Below are positions 16,678 through 24,531 of a stretch of DNA of 64,000 bases, in pieces. Below the pieces are notes generated by a model. The model saw only the letters and a list, made by a program, of their open reading frames with translations, did no database searches and was not told the DNA's origin. This stretch comes from Gloeobacter violaceus PCC 7421. GTDB taxonomy: Bacteria; Cyanobacteriota; Cyanobacteriia; Gloeobacterales; Gloeobacteraceae. The position numbers and the translations under genes are program-made. Numbering within the stretch: position 1 is the first letter of the stretch; each line of letters starts with the position of its first letter. The DNA lies in the NCBI RefSeq assembly GCF_000011385.1, contig NC_005125.1, forward strand, positions 4,402,001 to 4,466,000, read 5' to 3'.

Positions 16678-18246
16678 ATGAAAGGCTGGCGATTTTTGGG
16701 CAGTACAATCTTGGCGGCGGCGGTGCTGAGTGGGGCGACATACGCCCCGGCTGTCGCTGCGCAGACCGCTTCCAATACACAGGTGCTGCACGTGCTCAAC
16801 CGGCTCGGGTACGGGCCGCGGCCCGGGGACATCGAGCGGGTGAGCGCCCTGGGAGTCGAGCGCTACATCCAGCAGCAGCTGTGGCCCGAAACCATCCCCG
16901 AACCCGCTTCGCTGCTGTCGCGTCTGGCGGGCCTGGAGTCGCAGCGCATGAGCAGCGCCGATCTGGCCCGCACCTTCGGTCCGCCGCCGGGCAGCAATTC
17001 AGCGCTCGGCCGCCGCTCGGCCGCTCCCGCGTCTGGTGAACTGGAGCAAGCCAGAGAAGCTTACCGTCGGCGGCTGGGCGGCGTCGCCCGCCAGGCGATG
17101 GAGGCGCGGCTATTGCGGGCTGTGGAGAGCCCCCGGCAGTTGCAGGAGGTGATGACCGATTTTTGGTTCAATCACTTTAACGTCTACGCCAACAAGGGCC
17201 TTACGCGCCTGTGGGTAGGTTCCTACGAGCAGGAGGCGATCCGCCCCGACGCCTTGGGACGTTTTTCGGATTTGCTTGCCGCGACCGCCCGCCACCCGGC
17301 GATGCTGTTCTACCTCGACAACTGGCAGAACACCGGTCCCGGCACACCGGGGGCGCGGGGCCGCCGGTTGGGTCTCAACGAGAACTATGCCCGCGAGCTG
17401 TTGGAACTGCACACCCTCGGCGTCAATGGCGGTTATAGCCAGAACGACGTCACCGAACTGGCGCGGGTTTTTACCGGCTGGGGACTGTGCCCGGCGCAGC
17501 GCATCGCCTCCAGCGGTGCCTTTTGCTTCGACGCGAGCCGCCACGATCCTGGGAACAAGGTGTTGCTTGGACTCACCATCCGCGGCGGCGGATTCGAGGA
17601 GGGTCTGCAGGCGCTCGACCTGCTGGCCCGCCACCCCGCCACCGCCCGCCGCATCGCCTTTAAGCTCGCCCAGGCGTTTGTGGCCGACGAGCCGCCCCCG
17701 GCGTTGGTAGGCCGTCTGGCTGTGCGCTTCGACGAAAGTGGGGGCGATATTCGGGCGGTGCTTGCCACTCTTTTCGAGAGCCTCGAATTCTGGAACAGCC
17801 GCGAGTTATTCGGCGCCAAATTCAAAACGCCCTACCGCTATGTGATTTCGGCGGTGCGGGCCACCGGGATGCCCCTGGAGCAACCCCTCGCCTTAACGGG
17901 TCCACTGACGCAACTGGGAATGCCGCTATTTGGTTGTCAGACTCCAGACGGCTACAAAAACACCCGCACCGCCTGGTTGAGTCCGGAGGCGATGACCCGC
18001 CGCTTGAGCTTTGCAACCATCCTGGCTGCAGGTCGGCTGCCGGCTGTCGCTGCTGTTGACGCAGCACCGGCGGACCTGGCTGTGGCTGCTGAGTGGCCGC
18101 AATTGGGTGTACCCCTCGACCCGGATGCCCTCGCTCTTGTACTGGGCACTCCCTTTTCAGCCAAAACCCGGCAAATCCTCGCCAGAAGTCCGTCGGCGCT
18201 GCGCTCGGCTTTGATTCTGGGTAGCCCCGAGATGATGTCCTATTAG
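16678..18246 (+). CDS. DUF1800 family exported protein
   Basis: The protein has 522 residues from the ATG at 16678. A signal peptide (LGSTILAAAVLSGATYAPA then VAAQ) occupies residues 1-29. The DUF1800 domain starts VLHVLNRLGYGPRPGDIERV and contains the family hallmarks FWFNHFNVYANKG, YLDNWQNTGPG, LNENYARELLELHTLGVNGG and VFTGWGL. The function of DUF1800 is unknown. It is almost always encoded just upstream of a DUF1501 gene, as here, where the next start follows within 10 nt. The two products are inferred to act together at the envelope or outside the cell. Confidence 0.92.
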   Translation: MKGWRFLGSTILAAAVLSGATYAPAVAAQTASNTQVLHVLNRLGYGPRPGDIERVSALGVERYIQQQLWPETIPEPASLLSRLAGLESQRMSSADLARTFGPPPGSNSALGRRSAAPASGELEQAREAYRRRLGGVARQAMEARLLRAVESPRQLQEVMTDFWFNHFNVYANKGLTRLWVGSYEQEAIRPDALGRFSDLLAATARHPAMLFYLDNWQNTGPGTPGARGRRLGLNENYARELLELHTLGVNGGYSQNDVTELARVFTGWGLCPAQRIASSGAFCFDASRHDPGNKVLLGLTIRGGGFEEGLQALDLLARHPATARRIAFKLAQAFVADEPPPALVGRLAVRFDESGGDIRAVLATLFESLEFWNSRELFGAKFKTPYRYVISAVRATGMPLEQPLALTGPLTQLGMPLFGCQTPDGYKNTRTAWLSPEAMTRRLSFATILAAGRLPAVAAVDAAPADLAVAAEWPQLGVPLDPDALALVLGTPFSAKTRQILARSPSALRSALILGSPEMMSY

Positions 18247-18255
18247 GTGCCGGCG

Positions 18256-19491
18256 ATGATCCTCCCCAGACGCGCATTGATCCAGGCGGGCCTCGGCTCG
18301 CTTATCTCCCTCGGGACTACCGGCTGGGCCGTCCGGGTGCAGGCCGCTCCCGACCGGGACCGACGGCTGGTGGTCGTCTTTTTGCGCGGGGCGCTCGATG
18401 GTCTGAGCGTCGTTGTTCCCCACGGCGATGGGGATTACTATCGGGCGCGACCGCGGCTGGCGGTGCCCCGGCCCGGTAAGCCGGACGGAGCTATCGATTT
18501 AGACGGCCACTTCGGTCTGCACCCGGCTTTGGAAGCCTTGCTGCCTCTGTGGCGGCGGGGCAGTCTCGCTTTTGTACACGCCTGCGGTCTACCTGCACCC
18601 AACCGTTCCCACTTCGACGCACAGGAAGTGATGGAAAGCGCTGCCCCCGGCTTCAAAGGTGCTGCCGACGGCTGGATGAACCGGTTGCTCTCCGTTTTGC
18701 CCGCTTCGACCGCCTCGGTGCGGGCGGTCCATCTCGGTTCGACCCTGCCGCGCATCCTGGCGGGAGAGGAGCCGGTGGCAAGCCTCGCTCCCGGCCGCGC
18801 CGCCACCCGCGCTCAGCCCCTCGACAGGCCGCAGGTGGCGGCGGCTTTCGACGCGCTCTACAGCGGCTCCGATCCGCTCAGCCACGCCTACCGCGAGGGC
18901 CGCAACGCCCGGCGGGTGATCCAGGAAAGTCTGTCCGCCACCGGTGAGGACGACGCGGCGAGCAACGGCGCACCACTGCCGGGGGGTGCTTTTGCGGGGG
19001 ATGCGCGGCGCCTGGCGCAGCTGATGGTGCACAACCCGGATGTGCAATTGGGCTTTATGGCCCTGGGCGGCTGGGACACCCACATCAACCAGGGTACCAA
19101 TCAGGGCCAGTTGGCCCTCAGGTTGCGGGCGCTCGGTCAGGGGCTCGCCGCCTTCGCCACCGAACTGGGACCGCTTTTTGAACGCACGGCGATCGCGGTG
19201 ATCTCCGAATTCGGGCGCACCGTGCGCGAGAACGGCAACGGCGGCACCGACCACGGCTACGGCAACGTGCTGTGGCTGGCCGGCGGGGCCGTTAAAGGGG
19301 GCAAAATTTATGGCGGGTGGCCGGGGCTTGCCGCCGACCGACTTTTTGAGGGGCGCGATCTGCCGGTGACCACGGACTTTCGCTCGGTGATTGCTGCGGT
19401 CCTGGAACGCCATCTGCTTCTCGATGGACGCCGGGTGCAGCGGGTGCTGCCGGGTTTTGCCGCCGAGCGGGTTGATGTGATGTATTCGTAA
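18256..19491 (+). CDS. DUF1501 family protein with Tat-like signal
   Basis: The protein has 411 residues from the ATG at 18256 (a GTG at 18247 is possible). The N-terminus ILPRRALIQAGLGSLISLGT has a twin Arg before a hydrophobic stretch and ends VRVQAA, which fits a Tat signal. DUF1501 belongs to the alkaline-phosphatase/sulfatase-like fold. Typical motifs are VVVFLRGALDGLSVVVPHGD, NRSHFDAQEVMESA, LGGWDTHINQGTNQG and AVISEFGRTVRENGNGGTDH then GYGNVLW. It forms an operon with the DUF1800 gene. Its enzymatic role is unproven in the family, and a secreted hydrolase is the usual guess. Confidence 0.92.
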   Translation: MILPRRALIQAGLGSLISLGTTGWAVRVQAAPDRDRRLVVVFLRGALDGLSVVVPHGDGDYYRARPRLAVPRPGKPDGAIDLDGHFGLHPALEALLPLWRRGSLAFVHACGLPAPNRSHFDAQEVMESAAPGFKGAADGWMNRLLSVLPASTASVRAVHLGSTLPRILAGEEPVASLAPGRAATRAQPLDRPQVAAAFDALYSGSDPLSHAYREGRNARRVIQESLSATGEDDAASNGAPLPGGAFAGDARRLAQLMVHNPDVQLGFMALGGWDTHINQGTNQGQLALRLRALGQGLAAFATELGPLFERTAIAVISEFGRTVRENGNGGTDHGYGNVLWLAGGAVKGGKIYGGWPGLAADRLFEGRDLPVTTDFRSVIAAVLERHLLLDGRRVQRVLPGFAAERVDVMYS

Positions 19492-19531
19492 TGGCTGTTG
19501 GTGGTTGCAACTTTCAGGTTGCGATTGGCTT

Positions 19532-20176
19532 CTATACCTGATTTCGTTTATTTTCTACTCTCTGACGAAATGCCTTCGCTGCTGCCAGCGGATTTGGATT
19601 CTGAATACATTCACCCAACAATTCCAAATCCAAATCAGGGAGCAGCTCACTGTGATGGATGGCTTCGTAGCCAAAAGTCTGAGCAAATGGAGTCCAATCC
19701 TCACGCAGATGGTAGATCAAGAAGCGTTGATGTTGCCAGAACCAAACTTCCCGCACACCGAGACGACGAAAACGTTCCAGTCGAGCGATGCCGCCGCTGG
19801 TGACGATTACTTCAATGACCAGATCAGGAAACTCTTTGTCGGTGCCAATGCAGTAGCTTTCATCGGGCTCCGCGCCGACCTGCTGCTCCGGGTTGCGAAA
19901 GGTGGTGGAACCTGTGGGGAAATATTCGGTATCGGTTTCTAGAAAGTAGATTTCCAGCAATGTTCCGATGCGTGTTTTTCCGGTTTCATGCCGCCGACTC
20001 GGTGCCACAATTTCCAATACTCCATCCAAGTAATTCACTCGATACGCCAGACTATCGTCCAGTTCTGCCAACAGGGCTTCGTACTGTGACCAAGTGACAT
20101 TGGCGAAGATGCGTTGTTCTTCCGGGTCATCGATGTTCAACCACCTGGATAAGTCATCGAGTAGCAACATATCCAT
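19532..20176 (-). CDS. Uma2 family (DUF820) putative restriction-endonuclease-fold protein
   Basis: The protein has 214 residues. The Uma2 PD-(D/E)xK-like core is seen in YRVNYLDGVLEIVAPSRRHE, in the second acidic motif FPDLVIEVIVTSGG, and in YRRLG-like FRRLGVREVWFWQHQRF. Cyanobacterial genomes carry dozens to hundreds of these, with no established role. They are often single genes in mobile or variable regions. It is encoded on the strand opposite the DUF1501 gene and ends 41 bp from it. The catalytic-looking acidic residues are present. Confidence 0.85.
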   Translation of the reverse strand: MDMLLLDDLSRWLNIDDPEEQRIFANVTWSQYEALLAELDDSLAYRVNYLDGVLEIVAPSRRHETGKTRIGTLLEIYFLETDTEYFPTGSTTFRNPEQQVGAEPDESYCIGTDKEFPDLVIEVIVTSGGIARLERFRRLGVREVWFWQHQRFLIYHLREDWTPFAQTFGYEAIHHSELLPDLDLELLGECIQNPNPLAAAKAFRQRVENKRNQV

Positions 20177-20230
20177 TCACTTTCGTTTGGACTCATACTA
20201 GAGCAGGTTTCAGGTGTCGGAGCTGGCACC

Positions 20231-20602
20231 TCAGGATGATCTCTCCGGGCGGTAACGGCAGAGCAGGCGGATGTAGTAGACGGTGTGGCGGCCTATACGC
20301 TGGCGGTGGGGCACACGCGAGACTGAGGTTGTCCGACGCCGAGTCGGCTTCAAGCGGCGGTGCGGTAATTCGCCAAGCGATGGACTTTCCAGAGCGAATC
20401 CCGGCGCCCTCTGCAAACGGTCGTACTCCTGCATTTGGCGTCGCAGATCCTCGATTTGGCAGCGGTAGGCTCCGGCCTGCGCTTCGACGGCCGGTCGGAG
20501 CAGCCCGGAATGGGCCGCTTTTTCGGGCAACTCCTCTAGGGCCTTTTCGAATTGGCTGATCCAGTACAGGGTATTTTCGTATTGCTGGCGATTGGTGATC
20601 AT
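20231..20602 (-). CDS. XRE/HigA-like helical N-domain protein with abnormal C-terminus
   Basis: The protein has 123 residues. The first 65 (ITNRQQYENTLYWISQFEKA to CQIEDLRRQMQEYDRLQ) match the helical N-terminal region of small HTH antitoxin-like proteins that start MITNERQY. In relatives this is followed by LPxxLIxARIAxGLSQxELA, the helix-turn-helix. Here the family resemblance stops at LESPSLGELP, and the rest is an arginine-rich sequence (HRRLKPTRRRTTSVSRVPHR) without an HTH, which suggests a frameshift or decay close to 20375. It overlaps the DUF6932 gene by 4 nt, so the two form a coupled module. Confidence 0.5.
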   Translation of the reverse strand: MITNRQQYENTLYWISQFEKALEELPEKAAHSGLLRPAVEAQAGAYRCQIEDLRRQMQEYDRLQRAPGFALESPSLGELPHRRLKPTRRRTTSVSRVPHRQRIGRHTVYYIRLLCRYRPERSS

Positions 20603-21039
20603 GGCAGGCTCTCCAGGTTGACTGAGATGATGCCTTTGGGCTTGCGCGTCTGTCTGTCGCGGCTGAAAAAATCGAAAAAGTCCTCGCTGCGCAGAATGCT
20701 AGACGCCAGAACCGGGAACAGTTGGCCGCTGAAGCGCTCTGTGAGGCTTGCCGCCCCGGCCTCAAAACGCAGGAAAACCGGATCGAGCACTTCCAGATTA
20801 ACCCCGTCCAGTTCCCAACAGGCGTCGAAATCACCGGGGATTGCTTTGCTGGCGACAAAGCTGCCATCTACGTAGACAGCTTTACAACCAGCCAGTTTTA
20901 ACAGTATCAGCGCCTCCAGCAATCCTCCGGCCAGAGTGCGACGTCTTTCGTTGTAGGTATAACGGTTCACGAACTCCGGCCAATCAGCTCGGTGAATGCC
21001 CGGCGGCAAATTGCCGCTGGTATCAAAAGGTGGAGTCAA
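20599..21039 (-). CDS. DUF6932-like protein (nucleotidyltransferase-like, putative toxin partner)
   Basis: The protein has 146 residues. Motifs in order are LPPGIHRADWPEFVNRYTYN, ERRRTLAGGLLEALILLKLA, YVDGSFVASKAIPGDFDACW and GQLFPVLASS, then KPKGIISVNLE. The GSF-x(8)-GDFDxxW core looks like a minimal nucleotidyltransferase active site (G-S plus acidic residues), and the family is usually paired with a small HTH gene, as here. A toxin-antitoxin or phage-defence role is an inference from that pairing. The gene lies 41 bp downstream of the end of the lipid megasynthase cluster on the same strand, but is probably unrelated to it. Confidence 0.6.
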   Translation of the reverse strand: MTPPFDTSGNLPPGIHRADWPEFVNRYTYNERRRTLAGGLLEALILLKLAGCKAVYVDGSFVASKAIPGDFDACWELDGVNLEVLDPVFLRFEAGAASLTERFSGQLFPVLASSILRSEDFFDFFSRDRQTRKPKGIISVNLESLP

Positions 21040-21080
21040 GACCGCTCCTTCACAGGACGGCGAAGGTTTGCAGTTGCCTT

Positions 21081-22625
21081 CTACCCCTGAGAAAGCGGCT
21101 GTGTGAGAGGTCCGTTCCGACCGTTAAAGCTCGAAGCGAGCGCCTTGGGGATGCCCGCAGCCGGTTGGACAGGCACACGGTTGCCGAGCCAGACTTCCAA
21201 GCCGCCTAGGGAATTGTCGGTGTAAGTCCACTGACCGTCTTCTTTGACGGCGACCCGGGGGCCGAAGGGGTTGGCGGTGCCGATGAACAGGCCCGCGGGG
21301 GTCGAGACGATGTTGCGGATGCCATAGTTGTAGACATTGCCGAAACCGCGCCGGTCTACCGGCAGCCAGTTCTCGCCGTCGCAGCTGCGCCAGAGTTCCG
21401 AGCCGCCTTCTTCATCCACCAGGTTGTCGAGGCCAATCAGTTCGATAATCCGGCGGACTTTAGCGCTGGTGGCAATGTCGGGGCTCATGTAGCGCAATAT
21501 CGAACTCCAGTTCATCGTGCCGGCGTACAGCCAGCCATCGTGGGCGCCCATCCGCCAGATGTAGCCGTTGCGGACGTTGTTGAAGCCGTCGGTAAAGCCG
21601 CTGGCCGGAAAGCGGCCGTCGGCGCGCCGCTCGCCAACCAGTAAATCCCAGGAGCCGTCCGGGTGCACCCGCAAAATTTCAGCCCCGGCTGGGCCGATGT
21701 TGTTCTTGAGATCGCAGCCGCCGTTCTGGATACCCGTTCCTAAGTACAGAGCGCCTTTGAAGGGAATCAAGCTCACCGCCACCTGGTTGAGGGCACCGCG
21801 GCCCGCTCCGCCCTCGATCACGCACTGCCAGCGGTAGGGCGGTGTGCCCTCCGCGTCGGTGCGCCACAGTTGAAAACCGGCGTTGTTGAAGGTGCCCGCG
21901 TAGAGGTGATCCTCGAAGGTGTTCATGATAAACACCGTCAGGTTGCCCGGATCGCCAAAGCCGGGTTCGTTGACCGCCCGCCAGATGCCGCTGGCCGGAT
22001 CGTCGCTCTCGAAGATCATGCAGACGCCGCTCGCGTTCTGGTTGCCGCCCTTGGCGCCGGTGGGGGCGGTAAAGAGCTTGCCCTTGAAGGGCACCAGCAG
22101 GCGGATGCTCGTGAAGGCAAGCCCCATCAGGCCGCCCTCGGAGACCGCCTCGAAGTGGACGCCGTCTTCTGAGCGGACGATCTGCGCCCCCGGTCCCTGG
22201 GCGCGGGAGAAGTTGCCCAGGTAGAGCGCCGGTTTGCTGTCCGAGGTGCCCTGAAACAGGGTGAGCGAGCGAAAGCCCATCTCGCGGGCGATGTACTGAC
22301 CGTGGGATCCCAAGATGAGTGGCGAGCGGAAGACCCGCTCCCAGTGGTCGCTCACCGGGTCGAAGCGCCAGATCTCGGCGGGGGCGACGCGCTCCTCGAA
22401 GTCCGTTGCCGTCAGATCCGAGGCGTCCACGGGCCAGAATTCGGTCTGCAGGGGAATCATCGTCTTGAGCTTCTGCAGCACGGCGCGGGTGGTGCCCACG
22501 TAGAGACGGCCCTCAAACCAGCCCATCGCGTGGGCGTAGCTGTTGAAGCCGTCTCCAAGGCCGTTGCGGCAGGTCTTGCGCAGATCTTCCAGGCGCAGGC
22601 CGGGCCGCGGTTCGGGGTTGCCCAT
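21081..22625 (-). CDS. Beta-propeller-like protein at the end of the lipid synthase cluster
   Basis: The protein has 514 residues and no signal peptide or membrane segment. Repeated blade-like motifs are visible: GRLYVGTTRAVLQKL, ALYLGNFSRAQGPG, HLYAGTFNNAGFQLWRT, ALYLGTGIQNGGCDL, WLYAGTMNWSSILRY and GLFIGTANPFGPRV. These LYxGT units about 50-90 residues apart suggest a six- or seven-bladed propeller of the Asp-box or kelch kind. No known enzyme motif was recognised. Only 6 bp separate it from the upstream phosphatase-superfamily gene, so it is almost certainly co-transcribed with the megasynthase and may bind or modify its product. Confidence 0.75.
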   Translation of the reverse strand: MGNPEPRPGLRLEDLRKTCRNGLGDGFNSYAHAMGWFEGRLYVGTTRAVLQKLKTMIPLQTEFWPVDASDLTATDFEERVAPAEIWRFDPVSDHWERVFRSPLILGSHGQYIAREMGFRSLTLFQGTSDSKPALYLGNFSRAQGPGAQIVRSEDGVHFEAVSEGGLMGLAFTSIRLLVPFKGKLFTAPTGAKGGNQNASGVCMIFESDDPASGIWRAVNEPGFGDPGNLTVFIMNTFEDHLYAGTFNNAGFQLWRTDAEGTPPYRWQCVIEGGAGRGALNQVAVSLIPFKGALYLGTGIQNGGCDLKNNIGPAGAEILRVHPDGSWDLLVGERRADGRFPASGFTDGFNNVRNGYIWRMGAHDGWLYAGTMNWSSILRYMSPDIATSAKVRRIIELIGLDNLVDEEGGSELWRSCDGENWLPVDRRGFGNVYNYGIRNIVSTPAGLFIGTANPFGPRVAVKEDGQWTYTDNSLGGLEVWLGNRVPVQPAAGIPKALASSFNGRNGPLTQPLSQG

Positions 22626-22631
22626 GGGGTA

Positions 22632-24224
22632 TTACTCGACGTAGCCGAGCATCTGCAGCTGCTCCAGCAGCTTCGCTTTTTCGGCTTCGCTGATGCTGGC
22701 TTCGTCGGTTTTACCCTGGCCTGCCAGGGCCGCCTCGCCGGTGCGCACGGGGTTCACCATCAGGTAATCGTCGTTGAAAAAGTCGACGGTGACCTTGCCC
22801 TCGAAGTTGTCGGGGATGGGCAGGCCGAGGCTGTAGAGCAGCGTGGCGGGCGCGTCGTGGATGTTGTGGCGCTCGCCCACAAAGCCCGAGCGAATGCCGG
22901 GGCCGTAGGCCAGAAACACCCCGTCGGGGTGGTGGGTACCCAGCGGTTCGGGCCGCTTCTCGACCACCGGGTACACGTCGCGGATCGACACGAAGCCGTG
23001 ATCGCGCAGGGTGAGGGTCAGATCCGGGGCTTCGGGCAAGGCCGCTCCGTTGTAGATGTCCTCGCGCTTGCGCACGGCGGTGATGATCCGCTCGCCGGTG
23101 ACCGGGTCGACGAGCGCTTCGAGATCGGCAATCAGCCGGTCGCGAAACGCTTCGTACTCCGCAGGCGCGATACCAGGATCGCCGGGTTTGGCGGCGACGC
23201 GGATGACGATGCCGTTGCTCGACGGGGTCGGGCAGTAGGCGCTCGTCTTGGTGAAATCGACATTGGCAAACCAGGAGGCGGTGGGACGGCCGTCGTCGTT
23301 GCCATCGCCCGCCTTGAGCACCAGGTAGCCTTTTTGGGCGAGGTAGGCGTTGATGCGCACGACCTCAAAAGAGGCCGTAAAGCCATGATCGGAGTTGAGG
23401 AACACCTGACAGTCGGGACCGGCCAGTTCCACCAGTTGCTCAATCCAGCTATCCAGCTTGCGGAAATATTCGAACGAGAGGGCGCGCAGGGTGAGGTACC
23501 CTTCGCTCGGCTCCTCTGGGATCAAGTTCGGATCGAGGTAGTAATAGATTTGGTGTTGGAGTTTGTCGGTGCCGTCAAACAGGACCGCCATCAGATCCGG
23601 CTTATCTTCGACCAGCAGCTTCTTGGCCACCGCGAACCAGTTTTCGTCGCGGCGGATATGGTAGCGGATCCAATCGGCCAGATCCCCCTGGTTGAGCGCT
23701 TCCATGATCTGCTTTTCGTGCTCGAAGTCCCAGGCGAGGTTTTTGGGGCTGAAGTCGGGCAGTTCTTTGAGGCGTTCGTACAGTTCAGGAGGCGAAGTGC
23801 TGCGCCGCAGGTGCTTCCAGTGGGTAAAACCGGGCACCAGCGAACCGGTGTTGGGCCGGGGCGGGGCGGTAAACGGATAGTTGAGGGCAACCACTTTTTT
23901 GCCTGCCCGGGTGGCAATCGACCAGATCATCTCGGTCTGCACGTCGCGGGCGTCGTAGAGCGTGTAGAAGACGTCGTCGCCCTTTTCTTCCATGCGGATG
24001 AAATCGTAGACGCCATGGTTGCCGGGGGTGCGCCCGGTCATAAACGAGACCCAGGCGGGCGGGGTGAGCGGGTTGGGCGTCGAGAGCAATTTGGAGCGGG
24101 AGCCCTGCTCGAAGATTTTTTTCATAAAGGGCATGGCCAGACCGAGGCCGGGCAGTTCTTCGACCATCTGGTCGAGTACCGTAAAAGTGGCCCCATCCAA
24201 ACCGATTGCTAAAGTTCGAGTCAT
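22632..24224 (-). CDS. Alkaline phosphatase superfamily phosphodiesterase/nucleotide pyrophosphatase-like enzyme
   Basis: The protein has 530 residues. Metal and nucleophile motifs of the phosphodiesterase/NPP branch are in order: LAIGLDGATFTVLD (first Asp), NPLTPPAWVSFMTGRTPGNH (Thr or Ser nucleophile), LFDGTDKLQHQIYYY (Asp and His), FLNSDHGFTASF (DH pair) and LGTHHPDGVFLAYGPG (final His). There is no signal peptide, so it acts in the cytoplasm. Similar proteins accompany polyketide or glycolipid clusters, where they might remove or transfer a phosphate-containing group. The C-terminus ends KLLEQLQMLGYVE. It is separated by 2 bp from the ACP gene and is part of the megasynthase operon. Confidence 0.85.
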   Translation of the reverse strand: MTRTLAIGLDGATFTVLDQMVEELPGLGLAMPFMKKIFEQGSRSKLLSTPNPLTPPAWVSFMTGRTPGNHGVYDFIRMEEKGDDVFYTLYDARDVQTEMIWSIATRAGKKVVALNYPFTAPPRPNTGSLVPGFTHWKHLRRSTSPPELYERLKELPDFSPKNLAWDFEHEKQIMEALNQGDLADWIRYHIRRDENWFAVAKKLLVEDKPDLMAVLFDGTDKLQHQIYYYLDPNLIPEEPSEGYLTLRALSFEYFRKLDSWIEQLVELAGPDCQVFLNSDHGFTASFEVVRINAYLAQKGYLVLKAGDGNDDGRPTASWFANVDFTKTSAYCPTPSSNGIVIRVAAKPGDPGIAPAEYEAFRDRLIADLEALVDPVTGERIITAVRKREDIYNGAALPEAPDLTLTLRDHGFVSIRDVYPVVEKRPEPLGTHHPDGVFLAYGPGIRSGFVGERHNIHDAPATLLYSLGLPIPDNFEGKVTVDFFNDDYLMVNPVRTGEAALAGQGKTDEASISEAEKAKLLEQLQMLGYVE

Positions 24225-24226
24225 GG

Positions 24227-24511
24227 CTAATCCTGATTGAGTTTACGGGTTACAAAGTTGACCAGTTCCTGGACGGAGATATCGCTGACGTACTTGCCGT
24301 CGCGCAAAATCAATTCGCTGAAATCGAGTTTGCGCTGAAAGTGTTCCTCGATTTCCACCACCAGATGCACGTAGTCGATCGAAGCAAATTCGAGTTCTTC
24401 GACCAGGCTGGTCTGGGGCTGGATCTGCTCGACATCGAGATCCCAATCCGCGGTCATCTCCATCAATATTTCGATGATTTCGGTTTCGACTTTCTGGAGT
24501 GTGACGGTCAT
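24227..24511 (-). CDS. Free-standing acyl carrier protein
   Basis: The protein has 94 residues, an ACP-sized four-helix domain. The phosphopantetheine attachment site is Ser44 in EELEFASIDYVHLVVEIEEH, a variant of the common LDSIDxVEL motif in which Phe-Ala precedes Ser. The C-terminal helix is VSDISVQELVNFVTRKL. It differs clearly from the three identical ACP domains inside the large megasynthase, so it probably has a separate task such as receiving or delivering the finished chain. The gene is 20 bp downstream of the KS-AT-DH-PPTase gene. The fused transferase is the likely source of its prosthetic group. Confidence 0.9.
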   Translation of the reverse strand: MTVTLQKVETEIIEILMEMTADWDLDVEQIQPQTSLVEELEFASIDYVHLVVEIEEHFQRKLDFSELILRDGKYVSDISVQELVNFVTRKLNQD

Positions 24512-24531
24512 CAGCTCTCTCTAATGAATGG

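Noticed and set aside
22302-24212. Long plus-strand open frame (636 codons) antisense to the phosphodiesterase-like gene
   Set aside because: It reads as the complement of a codon-biased GC-rich gene, has no domain and crosses three operon genes. The minus-strand proteins have clear motifs.
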